This document shows, piece by piece, positions 33,356-42,105 of a stretch of 64,000 nucleotides of DNA. Source of the stretch: Thermodesulfobacteriota bacterium (lineage in GTDB: Bacteria; Desulfobacterota; DSM-4660; Desulfatiglandales; Desulfatiglandaceae); assembly GCA_028278625.1 (NCBI GenBank), contig JANQDY010000183.1, forward strand, positions 1-64,000, given 5' to 3'. The notes below the pieces were generated by a model. That model saw only the letters and a list, made by a program, of their open reading frames with translations. It was not told where the DNA came from and searched no databases. Both the position numbers and the translations under genes were made by a program. Every line of letters starts with the position of its first letter. Position 1 is the first letter of the stretch.

Positions 33356-34828
33356 CTAATTCTCGTATCCGGGCGGCGCCTTGAAGCCCCCAAGGACCTT
33401 GGCCATTTCCCTGGCAAAGGCTATGGTGGTGCGGTCCTTGAACCGGTCGCCGATGATCTGCACCCCCAGCGGAAGCCCCGACTGGCTGAACCCCACCGGA
33501 ACGGCGGTGGCGGGCAGGCCGGAGGTCACGGCCATTAGACACCAGCCCAAATTGCTTAAATAGCGCACTTTTTGTCCGTTGACCGTAACTTGCCGCTGTT
33601 TCTTGTCCAACTTGTTGTTGTGGGGGAAAGCAAGGGTACGTGTCACCGGAGCCAAGAGTACATCGTGGTTCTTGAAAAAGGCCGCCCATTTGGCCTGCTG
33701 CTTTTTCTGGCGGGCGTACAGGGGCTCGTCGGGCAGCTGTCTGGCCATTATCTTCTCGAAAAAAGCCAGGAACAACTGACGGTCCTGGGCCAGATCAAAA
33801 CCAGGGCTGGCTTCTTCCACCTTGACGCCTGCGGCTTTCAGCTTCTCAACCGCCTTTTTCAAGCCGACCAGTACCTGATCGTCCACATAAATACCGCCGC
33901 TCTGATCCTTGAACCACACCGCCACCCGATAATCGCTCAGTTTTTTCTTGGGCGCGGGTAGCAGCTTTGGCCTCTCAAAGCCTTCCGATAATTTACCGGC
34001 CGTGGTCAAAACCTCCAGGGCCAGTCCCAAGTCCCCGGCGGTTCTGGCCATGGGGCCTACCACAAAAAGCGCCAGCTTGGGCACTATGAATGGGGGTACG
34101 GTTCCGGGCGTGGGCGGGATGTGCCCCAGTCTGGGAACCAGGCCGAATGAGGGCCGGTGACCGTAGACCCCCGTGAAATGGGCCGGCACCCTAAGGGATC
34201 CCCCCAGATCGCTGCCCAATTCCAGGGGAGTGAAACCCATGGCCAGGGCCGCCGCTGATCCGCCCGAGGACCCGCCGGGAGTCCTGCTAAGGTCCCAAGG
34301 GTTGTTGGTGACCCCGTACACCTTATTGTAAGTCTGGTGGTCAGAGGCAAAAAGCGGCGTGTTGGTCTTTCCAAAGATGATGGCGCCGGCGTCCTCCAGG
34401 CGTTGGACCGCCATGGCGTTTTGCTTGGGCATGTGGTTTTTCAGCTTGGGATTGCCGGACGTGGCCGGCATGCCGGTTACTTCGAACACATCCTTCACCG
34501 TCATGGGCAGGCCATGCAGAGGCCCCCAGTTCTTACCCTGCGCACGGGCCTGATCCGCCGCCACGGCCCTCTTCCGGGCAGCCGCTATATCCATGGCCAC
34601 CACGGCATTGATTTTGGAGTTATAGCGCTCTATGCGCTTCAAATAGACATCGAGAAGCTGGACAGAGCTTATCTCACCATTTCTGAGGGCTTTGGCCAAT
34701 TGGGTGGCGGATTGGTAATAAACCGGCTTGGCTCTAAAGCTGGCTTGGGTAGTGTGCTTTCCACTGCCCAAGGATATCCCCGGAACCAAGACCAGGCTTA
34801 ACAGAAGAACCGCTTTGCAGCATTTCAT
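33356..34828 (-). CDS. Exported amidase, amidase-signature family
   Basis: 490 residues. A signal peptide (KAVLLLSLVLVPGISLGSG) marks it as exported, unlike the cytoplasmic GatA. The Ser-cisSer-Lys triad is present: Lys in LPMTVKDVFEVTG, the Ser-rich loop GGSSGGSAAALAMG and the nucleophile Ser in DLGGSLRVPAHF. Family enzymes hydrolyse amides, including ureas and peptide amides. The substrate is unknown. GGAGG before the ATG at 34828 fixes the start. The LytTR gene lies upstream in the same direction, about 190 bases away. Confidence 0.9.
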   Translation of the reverse strand: MKCCKAVLLLSLVLVPGISLGSGKHTTQASFRAKPVYYQSATQLAKALRNGEISSVQLLDVYLKRIERYNSKINAVVAMDIAAARKRAVAADQARAQGKNWGPLHGLPMTVKDVFEVTGMPATSGNPKLKNHMPKQNAMAVQRLEDAGAIIFGKTNTPLFASDHQTYNKVYGVTNNPWDLSRTPGGSSGGSAAALAMGFTPLELGSDLGGSLRVPAHFTGVYGHRPSFGLVPRLGHIPPTPGTVPPFIVPKLALFVVGPMARTAGDLGLALEVLTTAGKLSEGFERPKLLPAPKKKLSDYRVAVWFKDQSGGIYVDDQVLVGLKKAVEKLKAAGVKVEEASPGFDLAQDRQLFLAFFEKIMARQLPDEPLYARQKKQQAKWAAFFKNHDVLLAPVTRTLAFPHNNKLDKKQRQVTVNGQKVRYLSNLGWCLMAVTSGLPATAVPVGFSQSGLPLGVQIIGDRFKDRTTIAFAREMAKVLGGFKAPPGYEN

Positions 34829-35020
34829 GAATGATCCTCCAGCAATAATGGGTTGTCTTTTGGCCATGATTGATAAACCGGAGGAGCAGTGCAATTGTTA
34901 TGACGCGGCTGGGGTGGTTTTTGTCGTGAGTGGGAACTGTTACCATAGCCTCTCGGAATAAAAAAGTACTTGCCCAGTGGGGGGTTGGCTGTTTGGGCGC
35001 CCAAAACCCGGGGGGTGTGA

Positions 35021-35980
35021 TTACCCGGCCTCTTTGCCTAGGGCATTTTCCAGTCTGGGGCGCAGGTGGGGCAGGCGATGGCGGCTCACCGGCAGGGTCT
35101 GGTCAAAGGAATGCAAACGTAAGTGAGTTTCCTTGCCGTACTTTTCAAGTCCCGCCACCTGGCGCAGGTTCACCACGTGGGACCGGTGAATCCGCAAGAA
35201 GTGCCGTTCAGGGAGTCGTCTCATTAGTCTGTTGAGGGAATGGCGAAAAAACACATTTTGGGTTGAGCCATCGTTGCCGTGGAAGATGCGCAGATAATGA
35301 TCCTCCACGGTGATGTGGCTGATCTCAACATGGGGTATGGCCAAGGCCTTACCGCCGGCATTGATCCGCAGCACCCCGCTAGGCCCAGGACGCCCCTTGG
35401 CAGCAGGTGAGGTTTCCATCCGGCTTGGACCAGCCATTTTGCTTTGCCGGTGCCAGACCCAGGATATGACCAACCCGGCCGTAATCAGCCATACGGTTAA
35501 CCCGCCCAGGAAAAAATACAGATCCAGGGGCAGATGAGGGTCGGGGGGTGATGTCCGGTACCAGATCTGGGAAGGGGCATACAGGGCGACTGCCTCCTTT
35601 ACCAGATGCCGGTGCAAAAGCACGCCCAAAATATAACCGCCCAGCCAAACTGCCCACTGACGGCCAACAGTACGGTATTTGTAACCGGCCCAGGATGGTT
35701 TGGCCCGGCTGAATATTACCTCGGCGAGCCATACACCAAAAGTATAGGCAAGCGCTGCATGCAGTGTGTAGACGGTTATAAAGGCGATCTTGGCAAAGAG
35801 AATATCCACCCCCCGAACGAGGGTCCAAGTGGTTAGGCCGAGCAGAAAAAAGCAGCTGAAAAACAGGAGGTAAGACAATAGCCGGTTGTGTATGTCCCGG
35901 TGGAAACCCCTTAAAGCCCCCCCCATAAAGCCTCGCAAGGCCTTGCAAATGGAGCCAAGCTGTAAGTGGCGGTTGGTCAT
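35021..35980 (-). CDS. Membrane-bound LytTR-type regulator
   Basis: 319 residues from the ATG at 35980 (GCAGGGG upstream). Four membrane helices span about residues 35-60, 65-90, 110-130 and 150-180. A LytTR DNA-binding domain occupies the last 100 residues: GKALAIPHVEISHITVEDHYLRI, then FFRHSLNRLMRRLPERHFLRIHRSHVVNLRQV. LytTR domains normally follow a receiver domain; here the sensor is the membrane part. It may control the downstream amidase gene. A 14-base palindrome TTTGGGCGCCCAAA lies at 34992-35005, between the two genes. Confidence 0.85.
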   Translation of the reverse strand: MTNRHLQLGSICKALRGFMGGALRGFHRDIHNRLLSYLLFFSCFFLLGLTTWTLVRGVDILFAKIAFITVYTLHAALAYTFGVWLAEVIFSRAKPSWAGYKYRTVGRQWAVWLGGYILGVLLHRHLVKEAVALYAPSQIWYRTSPPDPHLPLDLYFFLGGLTVWLITAGLVISWVWHRQSKMAGPSRMETSPAAKGRPGPSGVLRINAGGKALAIPHVEISHITVEDHYLRIFHGNDGSTQNVFFRHSLNRLMRRLPERHFLRIHRSHVVNLRQVAGLEKYGKETHLRLHSFDQTLPVSRHRLPHLRPRLENALGKEAG

Positions 35981-36060
35981 GGTTTGCCCCTGCTGAAGAG
36001 ACTTATATTTAAACAAAACCAGCCATCTCCGTCAAGCCGGGGGGATTTTCTGAAATTTTC

Positions 36061-36089
36061 TTGACAAATCACATATTCGAGATTATCCT
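36061..36089 (+). promoter_or_regulatory. Promoter of the TetR/radical-SAM pair
   Basis: TTGACA (36061-36066), 17-base spacer, TATCCT (36084-36089), 48 bases before the tetR start. The operator copy at 36092-36112 begins two bases after the -10 box. Confidence 0.6.
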
Positions 36090-36091
36090 TG

Positions 36092-36112
36092 GACCAAAAT
36101 ACGTTTTCAGTC
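36092..36112. promoter_or_regulatory. TetR operator copy 1
   Basis: A 21-base dyad with left arm GACCAAAA and right arm TTTTCAGTC around TACG. It matches 36737-36757 at 18 of 21 positions. It covers the expected transcription start of tetR, the standard place for autorepression. Confidence 0.65.
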
Positions 36113-36136
36113 GATTAAAACAAAGGACATTTCTTC

Positions 36137-36718
36137 ATGGCAGGCGACAAAGAACAGAAAAAAACCATCATCGTTGCGGCAACAAAACTCTTTTCCCGTT
36201 TCGGTCTTGAAAAAACAACCATGGAGGACATTGCCAAAACCGCGGGGAAAGGAAAAAGCACGCTTTATTATTATTTCAAAAGCAAAGAAGATGTTTTCGC
36301 GGATGTCATCAGAACCGAAATCGCAGGACTTAAAACGGCCATTATTCATGCGGTGGAAAAAGAAGATGACCCTTACCGGAAATTCAAAGCCTTTGTGGAT
36401 GCAAGGCTTGAGTATTTGAATGAAAAGGCCGATCAATACACCACCATAAAAGACGAGTATCTGAAACATTACCGGTTCATCAGAAATCTCACATCCGATT
36501 ACTCCGACTGGGAAATATCGACACTTCAGGCCATGGTGATATACGGGCGCGACAAAGGACTTTTTCTCGTCACGGACACCGTGGCTGTTTCACGGGCGAT
36601 CTTTTTTGCCCTTAAGGGGTTGGAATATCCATGGGCCACCAATTTAACGACGGATCAAATCAGAATCAGCGTGAATGCCCTGGTGGATATTCTGCTGAAA
36701 GGGATCAGTAAAGCATAA
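36137..36718 (+). CDS. TetR-family repressor
   Basis: 193 residues. The HTH region reads TIIVAATKLFSRFGLEKTTMEDIAKTAGKGKSTLYYYFKSKEDVF in family-typical order, with the YYYF recognition helix end. The C-terminal half is a helical ligand-binding domain of unknown specificity. Two matching 21-base dyads, one at its own promoter and one before the downstream radical SAM gene, suggest it represses both. The gap to that gene is 71 bases. Confidence 0.9.
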   Translation: MAGDKEQKKTIIVAATKLFSRFGLEKTTMEDIAKTAGKGKSTLYYYFKSKEDVFADVIRTEIAGLKTAIIHAVEKEDDPYRKFKAFVDARLEYLNEKADQYTTIKDEYLKHYRFIRNLTSDYSDWEISTLQAMVIYGRDKGLFLVTDTVAVSRAIFFALKGLEYPWATNLTTDQIRISVNALVDILLKGISKA

Positions 36719-36736
36719 TTTTTTTAAGGTAATTTA

Positions 36737-36757
36737 GACTGAAATACGTTTTTAGTC
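36737..36757. promoter_or_regulatory. TetR operator copy 2
   Basis: Left arm GACTGAAA, right arm TTTTTAGTC around TACG: a better palindrome than copy 1. It lies 33 bases before the radical SAM gene, suggesting that gene also has its own regulated promoter. Confidence 0.65.
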
Positions 36758-36789
36758 CATTTATTTTAAAAACACATAGGGAGACCCTC

Positions 36790-38292
36790 ATGAATATCCT
36801 GCTGGCTTACCCCAAATATCCGGACACATTTTGGAGTTTCAAACACGCCCTGAAATTCATATCCAAAAAAGCGCTGCACCCGCCCCTAGGGCTCTTGACC
36901 GTCGCGGCCATGCTTCCTGGCCAATGGGAAAAGCGACTGGTGGACATGAACGTGAAAAAGCTTGATGATGAATCGCTAAAATGGGCCGATTTCGTCTTTA
37001 TCAGCGCCATGACGGTTCAGAGCGCGTCCGCCGAGAGTGCGATCAACCGGTGTAACCAGCTGGGAGTGAAGGTGGTGGCAGGAGGCCCCCTTTTCACTTC
37101 TGGCCACGAAGATTTTCATGGGGTGGATCATTTGGTGCTCAATGAAGCGGAATGCACTTTGCCGCTCTTTTTAAAAGACCTTGAAAACAGCAACCTGAAA
37201 CCCATATACCAATCAGCCCAGTTCCCTGATTTTGAAACAACACCGGTTCCCCTGTGGCAGTTGTTAAACATGAAAGATTACGTCTCAATGACCATTCAAT
37301 ACTCCCGGGGATGCCCTTTTGACTGTGAATTTTGCGACATTACGACGCTGTTCAGCAGGAAAGCGCGCACAAAGACAAAAGACCGTATCATCACAGAACT
37401 GGAAAGCCTCTACCGAACGGGATGGCGGGGAAACCTCTTTTTTGTGGATGACAATTTCATCGGCAATAAGAAAAAACTCAAAAATGATGTGCTCCCGGCC
37501 ATCATTTCCTGGATGCGCAAACGAAAATACCCTTTCAATCTTTCCACCGAAGCCTCAATCAATCTGGCAGACGACGAAACACTGATGCAGATGATGATTC
37601 AGGCAGGCTTTGAGGGGGTCTTTGTTGGCATTGAAACCCCTGATGCGGCCAGCCTGGCAAAATGCAACAAATTTCAAAACCAAAACAGGGACTTAGTTGA
37701 AAGTGTTAAAGTAATCCAGAAATTCGGCCTGCAGATTCGCGGCGGTTTCATTGTGGGTTTTGACAATGATACGGCATCCATCTTTGACAGACAGATCGAT
37801 TTCATCCAGAAAAGCCGGGTCATCACGGCAATGGTGGGCATTTTAAACGCGCCCCGGGGCAGCAGATTGTACAAGCGCATTCACCAAGAAGGCAGACTGC
37901 TCAAGGGCGCATCGGGCGACAACACGGACCTTTCAACGAACATCGTGCCCAGAATGGGTTATCAGAATCTCATAGATGGCTACAAACGCATTATCAGGGG
38001 CATCTACGCCCCAAGGCCTTACTATGAACGGGTAAAGACCTTTCTGAAAGAGTACCGGCCTTTGGAAAAAAAGGCCATTCATGTCCATTTCGGCCATATT
38101 CGATACCACTTTGGGTATGCCGGCGCCTTTTTCAAGTCTGCGTGGTCTCTGGGAGTGGCGGATCATGCCAGGTGGCATTACTGGAAACTCATTCTATGGT
38201 CTTTGTTCAAACGGCCCAAACTCCTGCCCATGGCCGTCACCTACGCCATTTACGGCTTCCATTTCAGGCGGGTTTTTGCTGATTGCTTTTAA
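36790..38292 (+). CDS. B12-binding-domain radical SAM protein (DUF4070 type)
   Basis: 500 residues. The N-terminal 150 residues resemble a cobalamin-binding domain (ADFVFISAMTVQS, then VVAGGPLFTSG) but lack an obvious DxHxxG. The radical SAM motif is YSRGCPFDCEFCDITTLF at about 175-192, followed by FFVDDNFIGNKK. The C-terminal part matches the DUF4070 region seen in HpnP-like methyltransferases. Family members methylate unreactive carbons, including hopanoid C-2. The substrate here is unknown and no hopanoid genes are nearby. It is under likely control of the adjacent TetR. Confidence 0.85.
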   Translation: MNILLAYPKYPDTFWSFKHALKFISKKALHPPLGLLTVAAMLPGQWEKRLVDMNVKKLDDESLKWADFVFISAMTVQSASAESAINRCNQLGVKVVAGGPLFTSGHEDFHGVDHLVLNEAECTLPLFLKDLENSNLKPIYQSAQFPDFETTPVPLWQLLNMKDYVSMTIQYSRGCPFDCEFCDITTLFSRKARTKTKDRIITELESLYRTGWRGNLFFVDDNFIGNKKKLKNDVLPAIISWMRKRKYPFNLSTEASINLADDETLMQMMIQAGFEGVFVGIETPDAASLAKCNKFQNQNRDLVESVKVIQKFGLQIRGGFIVGFDNDTASIFDRQIDFIQKSRVITAMVGILNAPRGSRLYKRIHQEGRLLKGASGDNTDLSTNIVPRMGYQNLIDGYKRIIRGIYAPRPYYERVKTFLKEYRPLEKKAIHVHFGHIRYHFGYAGAFFKSAWSLGVADHARWHYWKLILWSLFKRPKLLPMAVTYAIYGFHFRRVFADCF

Positions 38293-38297
38293 AAAAC

Positions 38298-38316
38298 GGG
38301 ACGCTGTTTACATTTT
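38298..38316 (+). repeat. Solo copy of the transposase-end repeat
   Basis: GGGACGCTGTTTACATTTT closely matches the element end at 38681-38700 (GGGAC, CTGTTTA and TTTT conserved), in the same direction. It lies just after the radical SAM gene. Confidence 0.5.
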
Positions 38317-38343
38317 AAAATTAAAAAATAAAGGGCCCGCTTC

Positions 38344-38613
38344 TCAGTCTTGTTCCGTGCCGGGCAGTTCATTTCGCAAAATGACGTGAAATCCCATGCG
38401 CTCAAGGCTTTCGATCCACTGCTTTGCATCATCCATCTGCTCATAGGTTCCTGTAACAAGAAGACAACGATCCATTTCATCCCAGACCCAGCAATATTCC
38501 AGGAATCGGATACCGTTGGATTCGATTTTTAGCCTCAGCTGTTCCCTCAAGTGCTCCCGATCATCAAAATCGAGATCCCCATAGGAACCACCGCACACAC
38601 ACACATACACCAT
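38344..38613 (-). CDS. Small conserved-looking hypothetical protein
   Basis: 89 residues, acidic, with a Cys-rich start (VYVCVCGGSYGD) and a body of mixed helix and strand (EYCWVWDEMDRCLLVTGTYEQMDDAKQWIESLERMGFHVIL) that resembles a small alpha/beta fold. No family recognised. It sits between two copies of the transposase-end repeat and is oriented like the transposase, so it could be cargo or a bystander. No strong ribosome site is visible. Confidence 0.5.
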   Translation of the reverse strand: MVYVCVCGGSYGDLDFDDREHLREQLRLKIESNGIRFLEYCWVWDEMDRCLLVTGTYEQMDDAKQWIESLERMGFHVILRNELPGTEQD

Positions 38614-38680
38614 GTTTTCCGCTTAAAAAAACATGCAATTACAAATAATCAAATGGCTTTATTGAAGCAATGACATGAAA

Positions 38681-38709
38681 GGGACACTGTTTATGTTTTT
38701 ATGTTTAAC
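38681..38709 (+). repeat. Left terminal repeat of the REP-associated transposase element
   Basis: GGGACACTGTTTATG followed by an AT-rich tract. It is inverted relative to 39748-39777 and overlaps the last codons of the transposase gene. Confidence 0.55.
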
Positions 38710-39719
38710 AGATCTGGCAAAGAGTACTCGTTCTTGCAAACGATCTCGGCGCCTCTTCTGGCCGCCACGCTGGCTGTCGGCACAGAAATCCTGAGAACTG
38801 CCGCCATTTCGGTCATGCTGAAACACAGTTCCTTGGTTCCCCAATAGCAGATAAGTCGTCTGGCTTTAACTTTATCCCGTGATTTATTGGGACCCAAAAT
38901 CTGTTCCGATGAAAGGGAAACCAGGCGGCCCGCCAATTGAATCAGCGAATCGATATTGACACCGTGAGCTTTCAGCTTAGATTGCTTTCCCATTGATTCA
39001 CGGGTTTCCTCCAAAACACTTGCCACAAAATCGCCGTCGCCCAAAATTCTTTCGTCACCCCTGCAAACGACGTTCTGTCTCCTGGCGGACTTGACTGCGT
39101 CCCAACCCCCAGCGCTTCGAATCAACCCGCCTCCAACAAGATCGGGGCGCTTTCCCTGATCAATGCCCGCCGCCATATAGTCCCGATAAGCCTCTCTGGC
39201 AACATTGATCCAGGGATCAAACAAGGAAAGCGCTGAAAGGACAGACTGCGACTGCCATTTGCGCTTGCGGTTGCCCATGATGGCACTGTGGCCTGAATGC
39301 GGATGCGAATCCAGTTCATCCAGACCCTTTACGATACCGGCCCGCAACGGATTCAGATGAATATAACGCATCAATTCCTTGAGGTAGAGATCCTCCTGGC
39401 ATATGATTGATTTATAGCGGTTCTGAAAAAGATGACCGGTTCGTCCGTGGCGCCGGTTAAACCGAATGGCATAACCGGTCAGTAAGCGGCGCATGACCGT
39501 GGCGATCGGTACGCTTCCAGATTTTAGTAGTAGATGGAAATGGTTACCAACCAAACTCCATGCATAACATGAGGTTTGGGAATCCATGAGGATACGTCCC
39601 AGACGCTCCAGAAAATCATCACAATCCGCGTCGTCCGTGAATATATCGCAACGCTCGATCCCCCGCGCAATGACATGTTGCAGGGTCCCTGGCGTGTCTA
39701 TCCTGGCTTTTCTCGGCAT
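38691..39719 (-). mobile_element. REP-associated tyrosine transposase (RAYT, Y1_Tnp)
   Basis: 342 residues. ARGIERCDIFTDDADCDDFLERL and YAWSLVGNHFHLLLK (the HUH-type His pair, NHFHLLL) lie in the N-terminal third. GHLFQNRYKS and the catalytic-Tyr region DLYLKELMRYIHLNPLRAG follow. The C-terminal third has a helical region and an HTH-like end (SMTEMAAVLRISVPTASVAARRG). RAYTs are single-copy, domesticated-looking transposases that act on short palindromic repeats in single-stranded form. Related short sequences flank the gene in inverted orientation. The frame is intact, so it may be active. Confidence 0.9.
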
Positions 39720-39747
39720 GAAGCGTCAGTAACACACTGAAGCAGGC

Positions 39748-39777
39748 GTGTAAATATAAATATGTAAAGGGCGTCCC
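39748..39777 (-). repeat. Right terminal repeat of the REP-associated transposase element
   Basis: On the minus strand: GGGACGCCCTTTACAT followed by an AT tract ending in TTTACAC. It mirrors the left end (GGGAC, TTTA, AT-rich tail). Confidence 0.55.
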
Positions 39778-39822
39778 CCTTTATGGGTTCCTGTGGTGGA
39801 GTTATGAAAAAGGCGAGCCGAA

Positions 39823-40458
39823 TCAGAAGGCTTTGAGCTTTTTGTAATTGATGCCGGATGCGTAATCGATCAGGTCCTCTTCTGTGACGCCCTCACCCTT
39901 AATAGAGATCATGCACCTGTTCTCAACCATGACGGTAATCTCTCCATCACGGGCGTCCGGGACATATTTGACGATGGCCTTCTGCCCTTTGATTCTTCTG
40001 AGCCTGCCATCCCCGATCGTTGTGAACATGAAACTGGAAAGCATGGCCATGAGATTTTGAAACGCCGGTGAATCGGTAATCTCGATTGTTACGCGGCTTA
40101 CGCCCTTCTTATAGATCCGTTTTGCGGTGAGTATTCCTCCGAGCATTGCCAGGCCCGCCGACTCCGATGAGGCATCTTCGGCTGTCCATTCGGGCAAAGG
40201 TTCCGGAAGCAGGGTTTTCAGCATCTCGGCCCGTTTCTGCCGGATCAGGCGGGATGCGTAATCGAGACCCTCCACGGCCTCGGAGTAGCGGCCCTCCTTG
40301 TAGGAGATGATGGCCTCATGGATTGCATCCGTCACTTCGTCGGCCCAAACAGTACCTGAAAGGATGCCAAAAACCAGCATCAATATCAGAACCTTGAAAC
40401 CATGCTTTCTGCCGGATCCTGTCACGATATTCCTTTTCTCCCTGAAAACGCTTCTCAT
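39823..40458 (-). CDS. Exported hypothetical protein, end of the ETF operon
   Basis: 211 residues. A signal peptide (KVLILMLVFGILSGTVWAD) is preceded by a basic stretch. EVTDAIHEAIISYKEGRYSEAVEGLDYASRLI looks like a single TPR-like helix pair. The rest is a beta-rich domain (SRVTIEITDSPAFQNLMAML, then GQKAIVKYVPDARDGEITVMVENRCMISI). No family recognised. Its start overlaps the stop of the EtfA-fusion gene by four bases, so it is the last gene of that operon although its product would be periplasmic. Confidence 0.75.
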   Translation of the reverse strand: MRSVFREKRNIVTGSGRKHGFKVLILMLVFGILSGTVWADEVTDAIHEAIISYKEGRYSEAVEGLDYASRLIRQKRAEMLKTLLPEPLPEWTAEDASSESAGLAMLGGILTAKRIYKKGVSRVTIEITDSPAFQNLMAMLSSFMFTTIGDGRLRRIKGQKAIVKYVPDARDGEITVMVENRCMISIKGEGVTEEDLIDYASGINYKKLKAF

Positions 40459-42098
40459 ACCGTATAAAGCATCACCAGACAGCGGGTGGGCTCATTTGAA
40501 AGGCTCTTCAATTTGTGGGGAATGTCCGAATTGAAATGAATGCTTTCCCCTTTCTTGAGCACATGGACCTTCCCCCCCAGAACGAATTCGAGATCCCCTT
40601 CCATCACATAGATGAATTCCTCCCCTTCGTGGCGGTATTCCACCGGTTTGTGGGCGTGATGGGATTCGATGGTTATCATGAACGCACGGAGATGGCTTTC
40701 CTCCGCACCGGGGGTAAGTGTCTCGTAGGAATAGCTGCGGGTTCTTTTGATAAAGGATTGGGCCCGCTGGTCCCTGATGGCGGTCTGCTCTTCTCTGCTC
40801 AGAAATGTCCCCGGATCGACACCCAAAGCACCGGCCAGACGAAGCAGAAAGCTGACGGGCGGGGACACCTCGTCCGATTCGACCATCTCCAAGAACTCCG
40901 GCGTCTGCCCGGTGGCTTTTGCCAGTTTTTCCAGGTTCCAATCCCGGGATGTTCGAATCCTTTTGATTTTCGCCCCGAAACTCCCTCCTTCGCCCGTGCC
41001 CCCTTCGCTTCCATTGGATGTATCGGAGAGGACATCGGCCAATTGACGCATGACCACCTCTTTGGCCCGGGCGGTCAAAAGGGGCAAGAAGGATTTGGCA
41101 TCGGCCACCACCCCCAAATCCGCCACTTGAAATATGGGTGCATTGGCATCACGATTAATGGCCACGATGCTCTGGGCTTCCGTAATGCCAGCCGTGTATT
41201 GAATGGCCCCGGATGTTCCGATTGAAAAGAGCAGTTTCGGAGAAACGGTTTTGCCGGTCTGCCCGATCAATCGGTCCTCATCCACCCAGTGGTGCAGTAC
41301 GGGAGGCCGGGTTGCCGCCACCTCCCCGCCCACGGCCGCCGCCAATTCCCGGACCAGGCCAAAACCTTCCACATTGCCCATGCCGGCGCCGCCCACCACA
41401 ACGATGTCCGCCTCCTCCAGCCTTCGGTGTTCCACCGGCTCCTGGGATCGTAAAAGCAGTTTCGGACGGCTGACGTTAGGGTTCACTTTCAGGGAAATGC
41501 GTTCAATCTCAACGTCTTTGGCACGCCCTTCTGTTTCGTCCTTGGAAGCCCGTATCTGGGGCTGGACAGTGGCAAAACAGGTACCATGATCCTCCGCATA
41601 TGTAATCTCAGCCATGATTTCTCCACCCCAGGCGGGGCAGAGGCCCACTATCCGGTCACCTTTTCTCTCCAGGTCCATGCAGTCTGCCATTAAGCCGCCA
41701 TTACAGAGGCGCGCCGTCCGGGCCGCCAGTTCACGGCCGAAGTCGGTCAGCGCAAACAACACCAAGAGAGGTTTGCGCGCTTTCACCAGGCCCGCAAGGG
41801 CTTCCGCAAAAACATCGCACCGAGGTACCCCAAACTGCGCATCTTCGAGAACAAGAATCCGGTCCGCTCCTCCGGCCCCTGAGGCTTCCAGGGCCTTCTC
41901 AAGGGGCACGGTCTCCTTTAAGTCAGCAGCCTCTATCGTTTCCCCGGAAGCATGTGCCAGCACCATCAAGGTCTCTTCGTCTGTTTCCAAGGCAAGTTCC
42001 CGCGACTTGGCGAGCACGTTCAGACTGAACGTGAAAAGCCGCTTATGGCGCAAATCACCCAGTATCCAGATCTCTTTATTCATCTTTTCATTCATCAT
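40455..42098 (-). CDS. etfA: Electron transfer flavoprotein alpha subunit fused to XRE-HTH and cupin
   Basis: 547 residues, far longer than the usual 310-330 of EtfA. Residues 8-345 are EtfA: an N-terminal alpha/beta domain, then the FAD domain with VVVGGAGMG (233-241), ATRPPV, LIGQTGKTVSPKLL, TSGAIQYTAGI (295-305) and IVAINRDANAPIFQVADLGVV (311-331). A Gly/Ser-rich linker (359-373) leads to an XRE-type HTH (374-435: IKRIRTSRDWNLEKLAKATG, LRLAGALGVDPGTFL). A cupin follows (about 455-547; YRHEGEEFIYVMEGDLEFVLGGK, then SDIPHKL). The frame is continuous. EtfA passes electrons from acyl-CoA dehydrogenase; here it seems joined to a DNA-binding regulator. It is the fourth gene of the operon, seven bases after etfB. 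Confidence 0.92.
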   Translation of the reverse strand: MMNEKMNKEIWILGDLRHKRLFTFSLNVLAKSRELALETDEETLMVLAHASGETIEAADLKETVPLEKALEASGAGGADRILVLEDAQFGVPRCDVFAEALAGLVKARKPLLVLFALTDFGRELAARTARLCNGGLMADCMDLERKGDRIVGLCPAWGGEIMAEITYAEDHGTCFATVQPQIRASKDETEGRAKDVEIERISLKVNPNVSRPKLLLRSQEPVEHRRLEEADIVVVGGAGMGNVEGFGLVRELAAAVGGEVAATRPPVLHHWVDEDRLIGQTGKTVSPKLLFSIGTSGAIQYTAGITEAQSIVAINRDANAPIFQVADLGVVADAKSFLPLLTARAKEVVMRQLADVLSDTSNGSEGGTGEGGSFGAKIKRIRTSRDWNLEKLAKATGQTPEFLEMVESDEVSPPVSFLLRLAGALGVDPGTFLSREEQTAIRDQRAQSFIKRTRSYSYETLTPGAEESHLRAFMITIESHHAHKPVEYRHEGEEFIYVMEGDLEFVLGGKVHVLKKGESIHFNSDIPHKLKSLSNEPTRCLVMLYTV

Positions 42099-42105
42099 CG
42101 ATCCA

